From positions 2,356,001-2,420,000 of the forward strand of contig OZ199839.1 in assembly GCA_964304625.1 (NCBI GenBank): 64,000 bases of DNA. Reading direction: 5' to 3'. Below the pieces are notes generated by a model, which saw only the letters and a program-made list of their open reading frames with translations, ran no database searches and was not told the origin of the DNA. Positions 49,140 to 60,820 of the stretch are shown here, in pieces (the first letter of the stretch is position 1; every line of letters begins with the position of its first letter). A program made the translations under genes and the position numbers. This DNA is from Kudoa neothunni (Eukaryota; Cnidaria).

Positions 49140-51229
49140 AATGTATTTGCGTACATAATATAAAATGCAAATTAATTTCTGTATACAGATAGATGTCAAT
49201 TTTAAATTAACGTTTGATTATAACATGTAAGAAAAACGTTAACTTCAATTATCACCTTCAGATAAGCGATTTTAATTTTATTAAATTAAATTTAACTCCT
49301 AATGAATTGAGGATAATCCTATAATCGAACTTTAAAATCCGCTCAATGAATTTAAAACCGGTAAAATAAGTATTTCATTTTTACTTTTAGAGACTTTCAT
49401 GATGCCACGACAATTAAAATAATTCCCCCATATCTTTAATGATTAGAAAATTCATCAATATTTGTCTACACGAAAAAATTCTCGCGCATGCATACTGGCG
49501 TCCACTCACAGGACTGCCAGGGCTGAGATTTTTTATGGCCACCTTGGGTTTTTGGGGGTTTTTATTGAAAACCTGAAAACTTTAAAGAATAACACAATTT
49601 TATTATGTACGGCATTATAAATTTATATTTTTAATGTCGTATCCTATTCAGATTATATCATGCAGAAGTGTTTCCCAATTAAAATTGGACTCGCACCCGC
49701 TTTCATACGATAAGGTGTATCCGACTCAAAATTCCTCAAAAATCATTTTCTGTTGTGATCGAATCTCGCGTCCCCAAGCCCACAGTTCACACCCTTAGGG
49801 ATGCGGGAACCAATGTCATGCAGGGTTTAAACATATGCGATATTTGATGATAGCACATTAGATCGTTTAATATGACACGATTATATAATTTCTCAGTAAA
49901 CATTGTCGTACATTATTAGAAAATTTAAACGTTATTTCAAAAGATATTTTGAATTATGAAATAATTAATTGTGAATGTATTGACCAACACGCGACATTAA
50001 CTATGGGTGAGTGTTCGTGCCAAAACATCGCAATCATACGACGATAAATTTAAATTTAATGTTCGAAGACGTAATTATTGAATTGGAAGAGGGTTAAAAA
50101 CTTTTATAGATACAATTCTATTTTTTTGTTGTACTTTAAAGTAGTGTTTTTCTCGACCTTGGGTTTTTTATACTCCACTGGAAGTCCTGAACACACAACC
50201 ACGCGGACAACTTAGCTCTGTGTATATAATGGATAGTAGATAGATGTAGGAATAATAATATTTTTGGTATTAAAATCTGTCTGATTTAGATTTCTAATCT
50301 TTTCGATAATTTTTCGATGAATGGGAGATATTTTGCGAATTGTTACTAATCAGCATCTAGTTTGTAAAATGTTCGCTTACGCTATTTAATTAATAGTTTT
50401 AAATAAATATTGTGAAGGAGTGTGACCCTGAGGATAAATATCAATCGGAAAAAATAAGTTAATTCTCATTTTTCTTACTTTTGCTCATTTTTAATACATT
50501 AATCTAGAATTTATTTATAATTACAGCTTAGCTATCGAGTTAATAGAAATATGTTATTTTTTTAATTATTATATTTTTACTTTATCTATTATTCAATTTT
50601 GTGTTATTTTTTTACAATAGTTTTTATCTTGAGAAATACTATTTGGAATCATAGATTGATATTTATTTAATTATATATTATTTTTTATTTTCAGACATTA
50701 AATTTTTTAGTAAAAATATACAAAAAATATTTAAGTTACTAATTTTCTAATTCCTGCAAAATATTAATAAATTTAAGATGATAAAATAAATTATCAATTA
50801 GTGACCAACAATATAATAGATTCCATTTTAAAATTAAATATATTGTATATAATTTACTTTTCTTATTTTATCTTATTCATCAAACTACTTGATATATTTT
50901 TAATATGTGGCTAATAAAAATATTATAAATTTTACATAATGGCAGTAAAACTAGAAGTTGAGAGAAAATTTCAATAGACACCCTTCAAAACGCCAACGAA
51001 TTAACATAAAGCAAGTAAAATATATATTAAAAAAAAGTTCGTTACCTATATGATTCAAATTTGACAATGCACTTTCGTTCGTCCGTGTTCCTGACATCAT
51101 TTTGGTTAGATTTTAGATTGTTTCGTGATTCGTTCGTGTACATTCACAAACTATTGTTATTGTTGTGTGTTACATGTTACGTTCGTGTTCGTGCCACCGT
51201 GACAGTTTGAAATTAGTCGTTTATCAATA
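47996..51229. other. Long intergenic stretch, nothing recognised
   Basis: About 3.2 kb of AT-rich DNA with a TA microsatellite at 49104-49136 and a slightly GC-richer patch at about 49490-49830. No supported exon, RNA gene or terminal-repeat pair. Confidence 0.5.
49104..49136. repeat. (TA)n microsatellite
   Basis: About 16 TA units, uninterrupted. Confidence 0.95.
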
Positions 51230-52280
51230 TACCGTCGAATCCCATTTATCCGAAAATCTCGCTATCCGAATGATTTTTTAAAATGTATTGGAGAATAAAG
51301 TAGATTCTAAATAAAAAAATTTCGTTTAATCGAAATTTCATCAACCGCAATCCAAACAATTTTTTTTTGAATTTTCGGATAAAAATGCCTTGAGGTCTGA
51401 ATTAGTGCCTGGTTAAAATGACATCTACCTGTATTTGATTGATACAGATGTTCGTTATTGATTCAATTTAAGTTTATGTTCGATTAATATATATAGCGTA
51501 ACGTAGATAATGTAGTATTTTATGCTCAAAATGCAACCATGTTCACGATGAACGAATAAATGTTGGGTAAAGACAAACTCTCTTATATATTCTCATGATT
51601 TATAAAATATAAAAATGGAATTTGTTGGATTGTTTAATCACAAACTAGCAGTGACTTCATAAGACCAATTTATCCGTGGAATTGTTCCAATTCAACAATG
51701 TTCACACATCAGTTTTCCCCATAACATCTCCAATTTTAAGTCTTGTTGAGTCTTAGCAATCATTAATCAATGTCAAATTGTTGGAGTATGATATATTTTC
51801 ATTAATAAGGAAATTCCAAATATCGTTATGGAGAATTCGGGGAAAATACTCCTCATTGTTACTTTATTATTCTTGCCATCATTATAAGTAAAGCTCAAAA
51901 TGTTAAAATAGGGAAGAAATTATAAATAAAATAAAAATAGTCCATTTTTTAGAATCTAGAATGTATCGTTCTAATATGGCGCAGCGGAGTTAAGGTAGCA
52001 CATATCGGTAGTATGCGTACGCCGACTTCGTTGGATCTAGAACTACTGTACCTTAAACTAATGTTTTCACATTGTATTCACTAGTATACCTTATACATAG
52101 TAGTGTTTTCTTTAAAAATATATAAAAAACATTGAATAATGAAAAATAAAGTATGTAACCAACCTACAATTCTTCCCTGACGCACATGCGCATTAATCAA
52201 ACTTTGTTTAACCGAAATTTCAGTATCAGAAAGGAAAATGCCAGGTCCCAACATTTTCCGATAAACGGGGTTCGACTGTA
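51230..52280. mobile_element. pogo/Tigger-type TIR element, about 1.05 kb
   Basis: TA-ccgtcgaatcccatttatcc at 51230 pairs with the inverted ...gataaacggggttcgactg-TA ending at 52280; inner blocks (tccgaaaatct against aacattttccga) extend the match. No transposase frame is evident. A third, partial copy of the terminal block (cggataaaaatgccttgagg) occurs at about 51377. Confidence 0.75.
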
Positions 52281-52926
52281 CTTCTTTTTTTTAAAAAAGG
52301 AATTTTTGATTACTATATTGAGAGTATATGTATGAAGTTACAGGGTCGAACTAGCACTTGGGATTTCATTGACTATAGATGTACCTCGTTTATAATGAAT
52401 CTTTTAATTAAATTTCTTAAAAATATACTACAATCTTTTAATTTAGTGAATTCAGGTGGTTGGTTATTGTTAAAATTGAAGTAATTGAGTTCTAGATCAA
52501 ATAATAAGGTAAGATTAAGCATCTAAAAACAACCTTTTGGACGTCATTTTTTGTCTAATCATAAGCGATTGTTTATAATTAAATAAATGAATCTCTAAAA
52601 CAAAGTTTCAGCTAATTGTTATAACTTCTAATTTCGTTACAAAATGCCGAATACAACATCATCGGCATATGCAAAATCTCCGTTAAGTTTCAAACAACCA
52701 ACAAGAACTCACTCTATTATTTCTACATTGACTTCTAAATTAATTATATAGTAGGTAGCCGATAATTCGTAATTATTTCTAAATGTCTGAAAAAAGAATT
52801 CACAAATTCGTAATGTTTCAAGAGAAATATGATATATTTACATATTATAATAGTATACCCCCTTAAATAGAAAGATGGAACCTATTAAACACTTCAAAAT
52901 AGGATATATTTCAACTTTAAATAGCA

Positions 52927-53155
52927 TTTTAGAAAAAAAAGGCTCAAATTAACCAGGCATTTAAAAGTCAATTGCTTCTAGCTAAACGAAGATCAATGCG
53001 GACAGGAAAAGATGAGGACGCCGATCAACGTGTGTATGACTGGTTCGTTTGGATGAGGTCGGAAAGTATCGAATTATCGTCCATCGAAATAATTAACAAA
53101 AGAAATGAGATAAATTCTTCTGAAAATGATTTAAAAAATGTTAGCTATGGATAGG
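52927..53155 (+). mobile_element. Fragment of a pogo-like transposase (CENP-B-type helix-turn-helix)
   Basis: The frame reads LAKRRSMRTGKDEDADQRVY, then DWFVWMRSESIELSSIEI. This resembles the second DNA-binding helix-turn-helix of pogo/Tigger transposases (pattern D-x-x-V-x-x-W-F-x-x-x-R-S-x-x-I-P-L-S). It ends at a stop after about 60 codons, with no DDE domain following in frame. It may be the remains of the autonomous relative of the TIR elements in this window. The match is from memory of the family pattern only. Confidence 0.5.
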
Positions 53156-53581
53156 ATAGTTTCGTGGCTATAAAAATAGGTTCAACTTAAAAAAACCAGT
53201 TTCCATGTAGAAGCTAGCACGGTCCCATAGGAATCATTACAGATTAGAACACTCAATTTCTTTAAATTCTTGAAAATTATAAATAGGATCAAATATAATA
53301 TGTCGACGAGACCGCGCTGTTCTATCAGTTAACTCATCTTAAGTGATTCCTAAACATGGTTATTTTTGTTTCCAATAAATTGTTTTTCCGCACATTAAAT
53401 GGAACCCAAAAATTTTAAATAATATTATTTCCATTATAACGATTATTTTTTTTCGCGCCAAAAAAGTGCCTCATTATTTTTTGGTTTTGATCTAAATTAT
53501 GAATATTCTCAAGTTGATGAATCAATAAAAGTCAGTTTTCATTCTATTTTTATCACCCGCGCACACAACAGCTACAGTAAT

Positions 53582-54298
53582 TGACCGACCAGTCGTACGT
53601 GCATTAATTACTTTACATATTAAAAGGTTCTTTCGCATTTGAAATGATTTCCAAATGATGTGATGTTATTATAACTCGATTTAAATGATTTATAAGCATA
53701 ACTGGTACGAAAAAGCGAAAAATAAAAAGTCGCGTGAGGAATGGCCGTACGTTGCTTTTTGCGTTGACCGCGTGATTAAATTACGCGTTTTATTTCCTTT
53801 TTTGCCATGATTAAACAAATAATAAGTTTGTATAGCTACATCAATGTGGCAGCTAGTTGAAAAATGAAGGATAAACATAGATACATGTTGTAGATACATA
53901 GTAATATGGTTTATAATAATGTCCTCTCTAATTCGTTGAGATATCGATGGCGCAATGACAGTCACTGCCCAATAATTCAGAAACGGATGATGATTTTACT
54001 GATCAGACATTGCGCCTTTCAGAGATGACCTTATTTTATTTAGAAGGGCTTTGCAACTATTTTAAACATAATGGCTCAAAAAGTGGGAGTTAATGTCTGA
54101 TTCAATCCCAGATGTTTATTCATTTTTAAGTCTTAATTTTAAACAAAAAAAATAATTGTCTTTTATTTAATATTTAAGTTACAGCTAATTTATTATTTTA
54201 ATACTTTGCGTGCGCTAAAAAAGTACGTACTATCCGGTCCGAACTGGTAGTACGTACAATTTCCTCATCCCAAGGGGATTATGTACGGCCAATCCATT
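53582..54298. mobile_element. 0.72-kb TIR element, copy 2
   Basis: Second copy of the element at 36837-37567, in the same orientation, sharing blocks over its whole length with many substitutions. It ends ccccaaggggatt-like (tcccaaggggatt) followed by atgtacggccaatccatt. The left end is less well preserved. The open frame on the minus strand at 53690-53965 is present in altered form in copy 1 and has no recognised function. Confidence 0.6.
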
Positions 54299-56437
54299 AT
54301 TGTATTACGAATTAGTAATCACCGACTGTATAAATTTTTTTACGTAACTATTTCAATTAATTAATACATTTTTTAGTTTATATATTTTTAGATGACAGTT
54401 TATTTGCATTAAAAGGAGTTAAAATCATTTAATCAATCATTAAATTGTTATAGTAATCAAATTATCTGATTTTTAATTTTACTGCAGTTAAAATGTGTAA
54501 AAAAATAATTTTTCAATAATCATTTTTTGAAAAAGCTAAATTAAAGAAATAAAAAAGTGCGATAAAAGTGGCATTTAACTAAGATAATGCGTAGTAAACT
54601 TTGTATATTTCTCCTCATTTTTTGGATAAGAATGACCTATAAAAATTTATATTTAATCTGATTTAATATTTTCACAATTAACTATTATATATTAAGATTT
54701 CTATTTTATTAACTATGTAAAAAACGTATATAAAGTTATATAGGTTAATTGAATGGATTAGTGTATTTTTGGAGTTGTTTTAAGAGATTTTTCAATGTAA
54801 GTATTTTCTATAACGAGCTACTTTGGGCTATTAACACTAGTTTGTTTATATAGTAGATGTAAATGCACGCTATTTTAACTAATCCCACGAAATTTTAATG
54901 ACTCTCTCAGTGTTGAAATTTCGAATATTCAATAGTCTCGACATTCGCATTTTTAAACCTCTATTCGAGATGTTTTCAAGGAATATTGACGACGTGAAAA
55001 AAAGTTTAGATAATGGTGCTCTCCATTCGTGGAAGATGTCCATCACTAAGACTAAAGAACGTGGAAATTTTCCATCCATATTTACCAAAGATGGAGGCGA
55101 AATCTCCCAACTCAGCATTATTATTTGCATGAAATTCAATAGATCGTTTAGATATAAATCTATGGTTGGCAATCGTCAACCCATAAAACTGAATATATTT
55201 CACCGCAAGTTCAAATTTACATCAATATTAAAATTTACTCTCGTTAAGCTATATTTTCGAGGTTTTTAATGGAATAAATATATACTCAAAACATTTTTTG
55301 AAATATAAACTGATAATAATTAAGTTCCTATCAAACAGTAACATTTGTTATGTAGTAACAAGCACTAGAAGTTTCTATTCATAGGACATCACATTATTTT
55401 ATCGTTTAAATCTGTGGGCATTACGCATCATATTTTCATCACATACGTGATTTTTAGAAATTGTGATGATAAATTTATGTGTTCTAGAATCAACTAGATC
55501 GATTTGAATATAGTATATAATTCGAATTGAGAAAAGTTATTAAGAATATTGTTTCGTAATGTAGATTTCATAAAATATTTGTTATTGTTTTATTACTAAT
55601 ATAAAATATACGGAGTCATAATTTCGATATATCTCAAGAATTAAACCTCCCCAAACTAAACCCATGAATATGATTTCTTTCATATTTCGTGGCTACATCT
55701 CACGATTGAGAAAATTTAGTTCGTGTTTCGAGAAAAATTTAGGCATGGTGTTTAATCCATTAAAACACGAACACTAACGGATACACGAAAGTATATTGTC
55801 TACTTCAAATTTAAATAATCCTTCTTATTCCAACATAATTTTTTAGTTAATAATTTTATAAATATAACATATTTCATGTATATGTTATTTTAAATAAATT
55901 TGCAGCAATAAATATCTCTCCTTCTCTTTGAATTCTGTCATTTTTCGGTAAAATAATTAAAATATATCTTCCCATCATATTTTTTCACATTAATATAAAA
56001 CAAGAACTTGTGTAAAAGTGTGCCCAAAATTATATCTAATTAATTAACTAAATTTTAGACTTAAACATACATGTGTAAACATAGTCACTAGGTAACTTTC
56101 TAATTATAATTAACAGACATTCATAATAAAATAGATTAGACCATAAAAAAGATGTTTATCGTGTAAGAATTTCTTAGATTGATTTTTTAAAAATCCATAC
56201 ATTAAAAAGTATTCTAGATAATCAGACACAATTATGAAATTTTTCATATATATATATATATATATGTTTATTATTTTTAACTAATGAAGCATGGGATTAA
56301 CACTATAGTGTCTAATTTTGTCTCTACAGACTGTTGGACGTGAATTTTTGTTTACAGAGCCAAGATAATTTTTTTAGTTCTATAGTAAGACAGTAGTAAA
56401 GATTTATCATGTCTATTAATGTTTTATTTAGCAAAAA
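54299..56437. other. Intergenic with one unexplained coding-like patch
   Basis: Mostly AT-rich. At 54898-55270 both strands have moderately long open frames. The minus-strand frame ending at 55006 (...FYGLTIANHRFISKRSIEFH...) has less biased composition than its surroundings and may be a decayed exon, but I recognise no family and find no splice-bounded model. Confidence 0.35.
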
Positions 56438-56542
56438 ATGTGTTTCCTTGAAGCTGTTGTGATAGTCGCAATTATGGCTATGTTAGTAGGATTCGTCTTT
56501 ACAAGAATGCAAGATCCTTGTAAATTACGTGGAAATAAATAA
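56438..56542 (+). CDS. Possible 34-residue membrane microprotein or terminal exon
   Basis: A frame beginning MCFLEAVVIVAIMAMLVGFV continues with FTRMQDPCKLRGNK and a stop: one membrane helix followed by a short basic tail. A splice acceptor (tttatttag) ends 6 bases before the ATG, so it may be a coding exon behind a non-coding first exon, or the last exon of a larger gene. Helix plus basic tail resembles the last exons of the four family-1 genes 8.5 kb upstream, but the sequence does not align with them and no other family exon lies nearby. Not recognised. Confidence 0.35.
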   Translation: MCFLEAVVIVAIMAMLVGFVFTRMQDPCKLRGNK

Positions 56543-57777
56543 CTCATAATTTTAAAGTATATCTATAACTAATAAAATATTGATTCCATTTTTGTTAGTC
56601 CATTTCCTCGATTAATTTTTTAGTGTTATAGTAAACCCTTTATGATGGGTGCTTTACAATATTATTGGCTAAAACATACTAATCTGATGAACCCAATGAT
56701 TTATAGATATATTAATACAAATATATGGCCAATATGATTTCATTTAATATATCCCTATTCATATAATAATATTATTTTCTTAATCATAATGAAATTTTTG
56801 TCCAAGATAAATATATATATTTCGATTAATTAGATTAGTTACACGCTTAATAATTAAATAAAATCACATAAACGAGGAATTTTTGTGTCTTTCAAATACG
56901 CTTATTAATAATAACTGATTATTATAATTAGGTGATATTATTAATTATATAATTTATAAATATATTTACATAATTAAAATTTGTTTCGTCCTTATAATTT
57001 TGCTTATATTATTATAGAAAAACAATCATTGTTATGTTATGTAATACTATTCATATATTCAATAATCATATCCCTTAGATCAGGTATTCTCAACGGGAGC
57101 TAAATTTATCTTATAGCGTTAAATTTTAGATGGCAAGTGGTAAATTAAGTGACATCAAAATTTGATACCAGAAATTTTTGCTTACTACGGGTTCTTACGT
57201 ACTTAAAGTTTCAAAGGAGTTATATTATTCAGTTAAATTGAATTCAATTAATATTTTGGTAGAAATGCTTTAAATATTTATAGGAGCAAGTATTTAACAA
57301 TTATTTAAAGAATTATTACGAGTCTATTTCTTTTATGCCTCGTTTATCTTATAGAGATGAAGCCTAACAATATTTAAATACGTTTAAAATCCCATAATAG
57401 ACATGAATACGGCTTCCAAATTTAGAAGGTAAATTTAAGAAAAACGGTTGCTACCCGGTTGTTAAAGTCATCTCTCTCAAATTCATGGATTAACAATAAA
57501 ATAATGTCCATTTTATTGTTAATATGATTATTTATTTATCAAATTATTAAAAAACACTATTTAAAACTGAATCCATTTTTAATTCATTTATTAATGAAAA
57601 TTTTACTATTCGAACAAAAATATTGTATATTTAATTATAATAAATTAAACTTAAAAAATGGGGAAAAAATAATTCGAAACATTTTCTTTATATTTCCAAA
57701 TAAAAGTTACAGCAATCCATCTTCCACGATAAAAATATGAAAATAAAAAGGACGAAAAATATTGACAATAATTTCAA
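56543..57777. other. 3' flank of the oxidoreductase gene
   Basis: AT-rich; no supported feature. Confidence 0.45.
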
Positions 57778-60324
57778 CTATAAGCCAGAGTAATTAGGCC
57801 CTCCACCATTTTCTGGTACTACCCAATTAATATTTTGTGTCGGGTCCTTAATGTCACAAGTTTTGCAATGGATGCAGTTTTGAGAGTTGACTTGAAGTAT
57901 TTTGTTAGAGGGATTATTGGGATCGTTTATAAACTCATAAACGCCAGCAGGACAATAACGTTGTTCAGGGCAGTCGAATGTTTTCAAATTAATATCACAA
58001 GGGGAAGAATCGTTTTGCATGGTGAGATGTGAAGGTTGATCGTATTCATGAGTAGTGTTTGTCAAGGCGACAGAAGACGGCAAATCAAAAGTGAGTATGT
58101 TGTCTGGTTTTGGATAATAGATTCTGGTGGAGACATTAGCTGGTTTCAAATATTCATGATCATGTTTTCTTGAAACGAGTGTAAAGGGTTCATTTCCTTT
58201 GGTTAAAGTCCATACGATTCCAGCGTACAACATCATTCCGTACATACCTAATGGTGTATTGAATGAGGGTTGGAGGTTCCTAACCGATTTCAACTCTTTA
58301 AAAATCCAAGAGTTCTCGAGCATATTTTCATAGTCAGTCAAGAGCGGACCTAAAATTGATTTCAAGTTCAAAAATATTCAATACTTAAAAACAACCTAAT
58401 ATGGCTTTGTTTGTTCGCACCAACGAAAATGCTTGAAAAATGGCTTCGCCTGCCAAACTTCCACTTCCAATAGCCGTATGGATGCCTTGGAGTGCAGCAG
58501 GGTTGAGCAAACCTCCTCCACACCCAACAATACAGCCTCCAGGAAATGCAAGTTTAGAAAGAGCCTAAGATAGGTAATTACAATGACACAACCACACATG
58601 CAAATAATCAACTTGGAATCCCCCTTTATTAACTGTTCTAGCACCGTAACCAATCCTTTTGCCTCCCTTTAATAATTTGCAATATTTAGGGTGGGTTTTC
58701 AAACGCTATATTACCGACTAATGAAACAGTCTCATCTATTTCCTAGTTACTTGCAATTCTTCGTAAGGATTTAGGTATGGATTTTGATAATTGAGGCCAA
58801 CCTTCAAAATTTACTTTTAAATCAAGCGCATCAAGTTAAGAATTCAAAAGAATGATTGACTACTACGAGGCCTAATGACACTAATGGTTCATCGTCCAAA
58901 TAGTGATAAGCAAAAGACCCGCCATATGTGTCACTACTCTATGAATTGTTCAAGTATCACAATCCTTAACTAACAATTATTACCAAAGGATATCCTACAT
59001 TGTGCTCAACAAGTCCATTCAAATGATTTTTTGGATCAATCACCCACAACTATTCGCATCTGAATAGAATGAGTCACAATTTTTATAGGTTTTACTTCTT
59101 TCAAGCCTAAACTGTAGGATGGAGGGCTTGAATTTCGCCTGAGTTTGAATTTGTTAATGATCTGTTTGGTGAGGCTCCCATGACAACCTTCGGCAAGAAC
59201 GGTGAATTTTGATTTAATGGCTAAACCCCTTTCAAAATTTTCCTGATAATTCAAATACACAAATAATAAGATTATTAGAATAAAATTAAATAAGTGGAAA
59301 CCTTGGGAGATCCATCCCTATGAATTCCACTATCACAGATTCTAACACCTCCAGCCGAACCATCTTGATTGTAAATAATCTAATAAAATACACGCTAATC
59401 AATATGGGCAGATAAGCTAATTGACCTCATTAACACCAAAACCATTGTACAATTCAACATTGAGAGATTGTGCTACGCGAGCTAGTTCTTTAACTAATTT
59501 GCCCAGACTTATAATCGAGCAATGCTCATTATTTAAGGGGTTCGCTAAACCTCGAAATATAAATCAAATTTCGCAGTATAGTTACTTTTTGCCAAAGGAA
59601 AGGCAATAGAATGATTTTTAGTTAAAATATTGGTTTTATTTTTTGTGACCTTGGTAAAAATAGTATTCTACAATAATGAATCAAGTAGATAAAACTTTAT
59701 AAAATGACTATTTAAAAAGAATTTATTATGATTAATTATTATTGTTGTTATATTTGATACTATCATAGATAGTGTGACTACTCAAAAATATACATCTATT
59801 TTAGTTTTCCAGTTAGGTAACAATTGATCGAGAATATCAGGTTGGAAGCAAGCGCCAGAAATAGTGTGACCTCCTTGAATAAACAAATTTTAAAAATAAT
59901 CACTTAGTCAAATAATCAATAGGCCAAATGGCGAATCAACTAAATCAACAATATTACCAAAATATGCGGATTTCTCGATTAACCCAATTCCAATATTAAT
60001 ATTATTTTGTTGGGATAACTGAGCTAGTTTGATAGCAGTTGATAAACCGGCGACACCTCCACCAACAATAACTACATCAAACTGAATGCATTGTCCTTCA
60101 AGATCAGCACCTACAGTATGAATATCATTCGGCTGCCGGTATTAATGTTTGAATGAATTTGAAAGTAACAATTGGATTAATTGTAGTAGGATGTAAATAT
60201 ACATTTCCAGCGATTGTCGTTTGTCCTAGGATTGATGAGATAATGTGTGGTGGTGTGATTTTTTGGATATTGAGACATTATAGGTTGGTGTGGCAGTAGC
60301 CACCTTGTTAAGCGTAGCATCATC
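57778..60324 (-). CDS. ETFDH: Electron transfer flavoprotein:ubiquinone oxidoreductase, mitochondrial
   Basis: Thirteen exons: 60203-60324, 59958-60110, 59794-59873, 59586-59667, 59426-59544, 59302-59379, 59096-59242, 58984-59049, 58864-58938, 58751-58801, 58613-58705, 58396-58564 and 57778-58349. The enzyme passes electrons from ETF to ubiquinone at the inner mitochondrial membrane, linking fatty-acid and amino-acid oxidation to respiration. Visible marks: a basic N-terminus (MMLRLTRWATATPTYN), TTHYLINPR, the FAD-binding VVIVGGGVAGLS (about residues 54-65), HTISGAC, LAEGCHG, DTYGGSF, GLNYQNPYLNPYEELQ, and the C-terminal 4Fe-4S ligands in YCPAGVY and NCIHCKTC (cysteines near 544, 570, 573, 576). 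The length is about 601 residues, normal for the family. Frame and splice sites agree throughout except for one surplus base in the targeting region, at a T6 run at 60259-60264 (plus strand). The segment usually reading [14 protein letters not shown] is GCGGGLLNPAALQG here, which is unusual. Exact orthology is inferred. Confidence 0.92.
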
Positions 60325-60559
60325 CTCACTAAATCGGTTAATCCCTACGCATAACGTAAACACATTTTAAGCGCGATATACATTGAAATTTAAATAATAG
60401 ATAAAAGAAATTGTTGTTGGAATGAGTTAGAAAATATTTGTAATCATATTAATTGGTACAATCCACTCAATTTATTGATCTATAACCGGTCCACACCACA
60501 CGATATCAGTAATGCGGTTAGAGGTATCGCGCATTGTTGTATGACAAGTCTCTGTCGCG
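60325..60559. promoter_or_regulatory. Shared divergent promoter region
   Basis: The 235 bp between the start codons of the oxidoreductase (minus) and the Pcc1 gene (plus) is less AT-rich than most intergenic DNA here and has no obvious TATA box placed for either gene. A head-to-head pair this close usually shares a bidirectional promoter; this is inference from spacing. Confidence 0.5.
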
Positions 60560-60820
60560 ATGATGGAAACCCCCGTCTATGAACTTGAATCAAAATACAC
60601 CTTTAAAACAGTTGAACAAGCCGAGTACGTTTTACGATCGTTGTCCATAGACAAAGACTCACGTAAAGATGTCATTAAAGTGCTCTCAACTGATGGTTGT
60701 AACTTCCGATTCAAGTTCAGTTCGGATTCTATTAGGCAACTGAAAATTTCTTATAGCAAGTTTCTCGATTTTTTAGAACTCGCTATCAACACTGTAGAAT
60801 TTTTTGATCCACGATTATGA
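60560..60820 (+). CDS. KEOPS complex subunit Pcc1/LAGE3 homolog
   Basis: A single-exon frame of 86 residues starting MMETPVYELESKYTFKTVEQ. It has the Pcc1/LAGE3 layout: a beta strand, a helix around VEQAEYVLRSLSIDKD, a RKDVIKVLSTDGCNFRFKF hairpin, then the helix IRQLKISYSKFLDFLELAIN ending in a VEFFDPRL tail. In the family this corresponds to the region in which residues resembling R-x-L and F-L-x-x-L-x-L mediate dimerisation. Pcc1 dimerises within the KEOPS/EKC complex, which makes the universal t6A modification on tRNAs reading ANN codons. The length matches yeast Pcc1 (88 residues). The second ATG could also serve as start. A polyadenylation signal (aataaa) lies near 61095. It has no Cys-rich or membrane features and is distinct in composition from the clustered families to the left. 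Confidence 0.82.
   Translation: MMETPVYELESKYTFKTVEQAEYVLRSLSIDKDSRKDVIKVLSTDGCNFRFKFSSDSIRQLKISYSKFLDFLELAINTVEFFDPRL

Noticed and set aside
54879-55269. Opposed open frames on both strands as genes
   Set aside because: Neither strand gives a splice-bounded model or known motif; at most a decayed exon.
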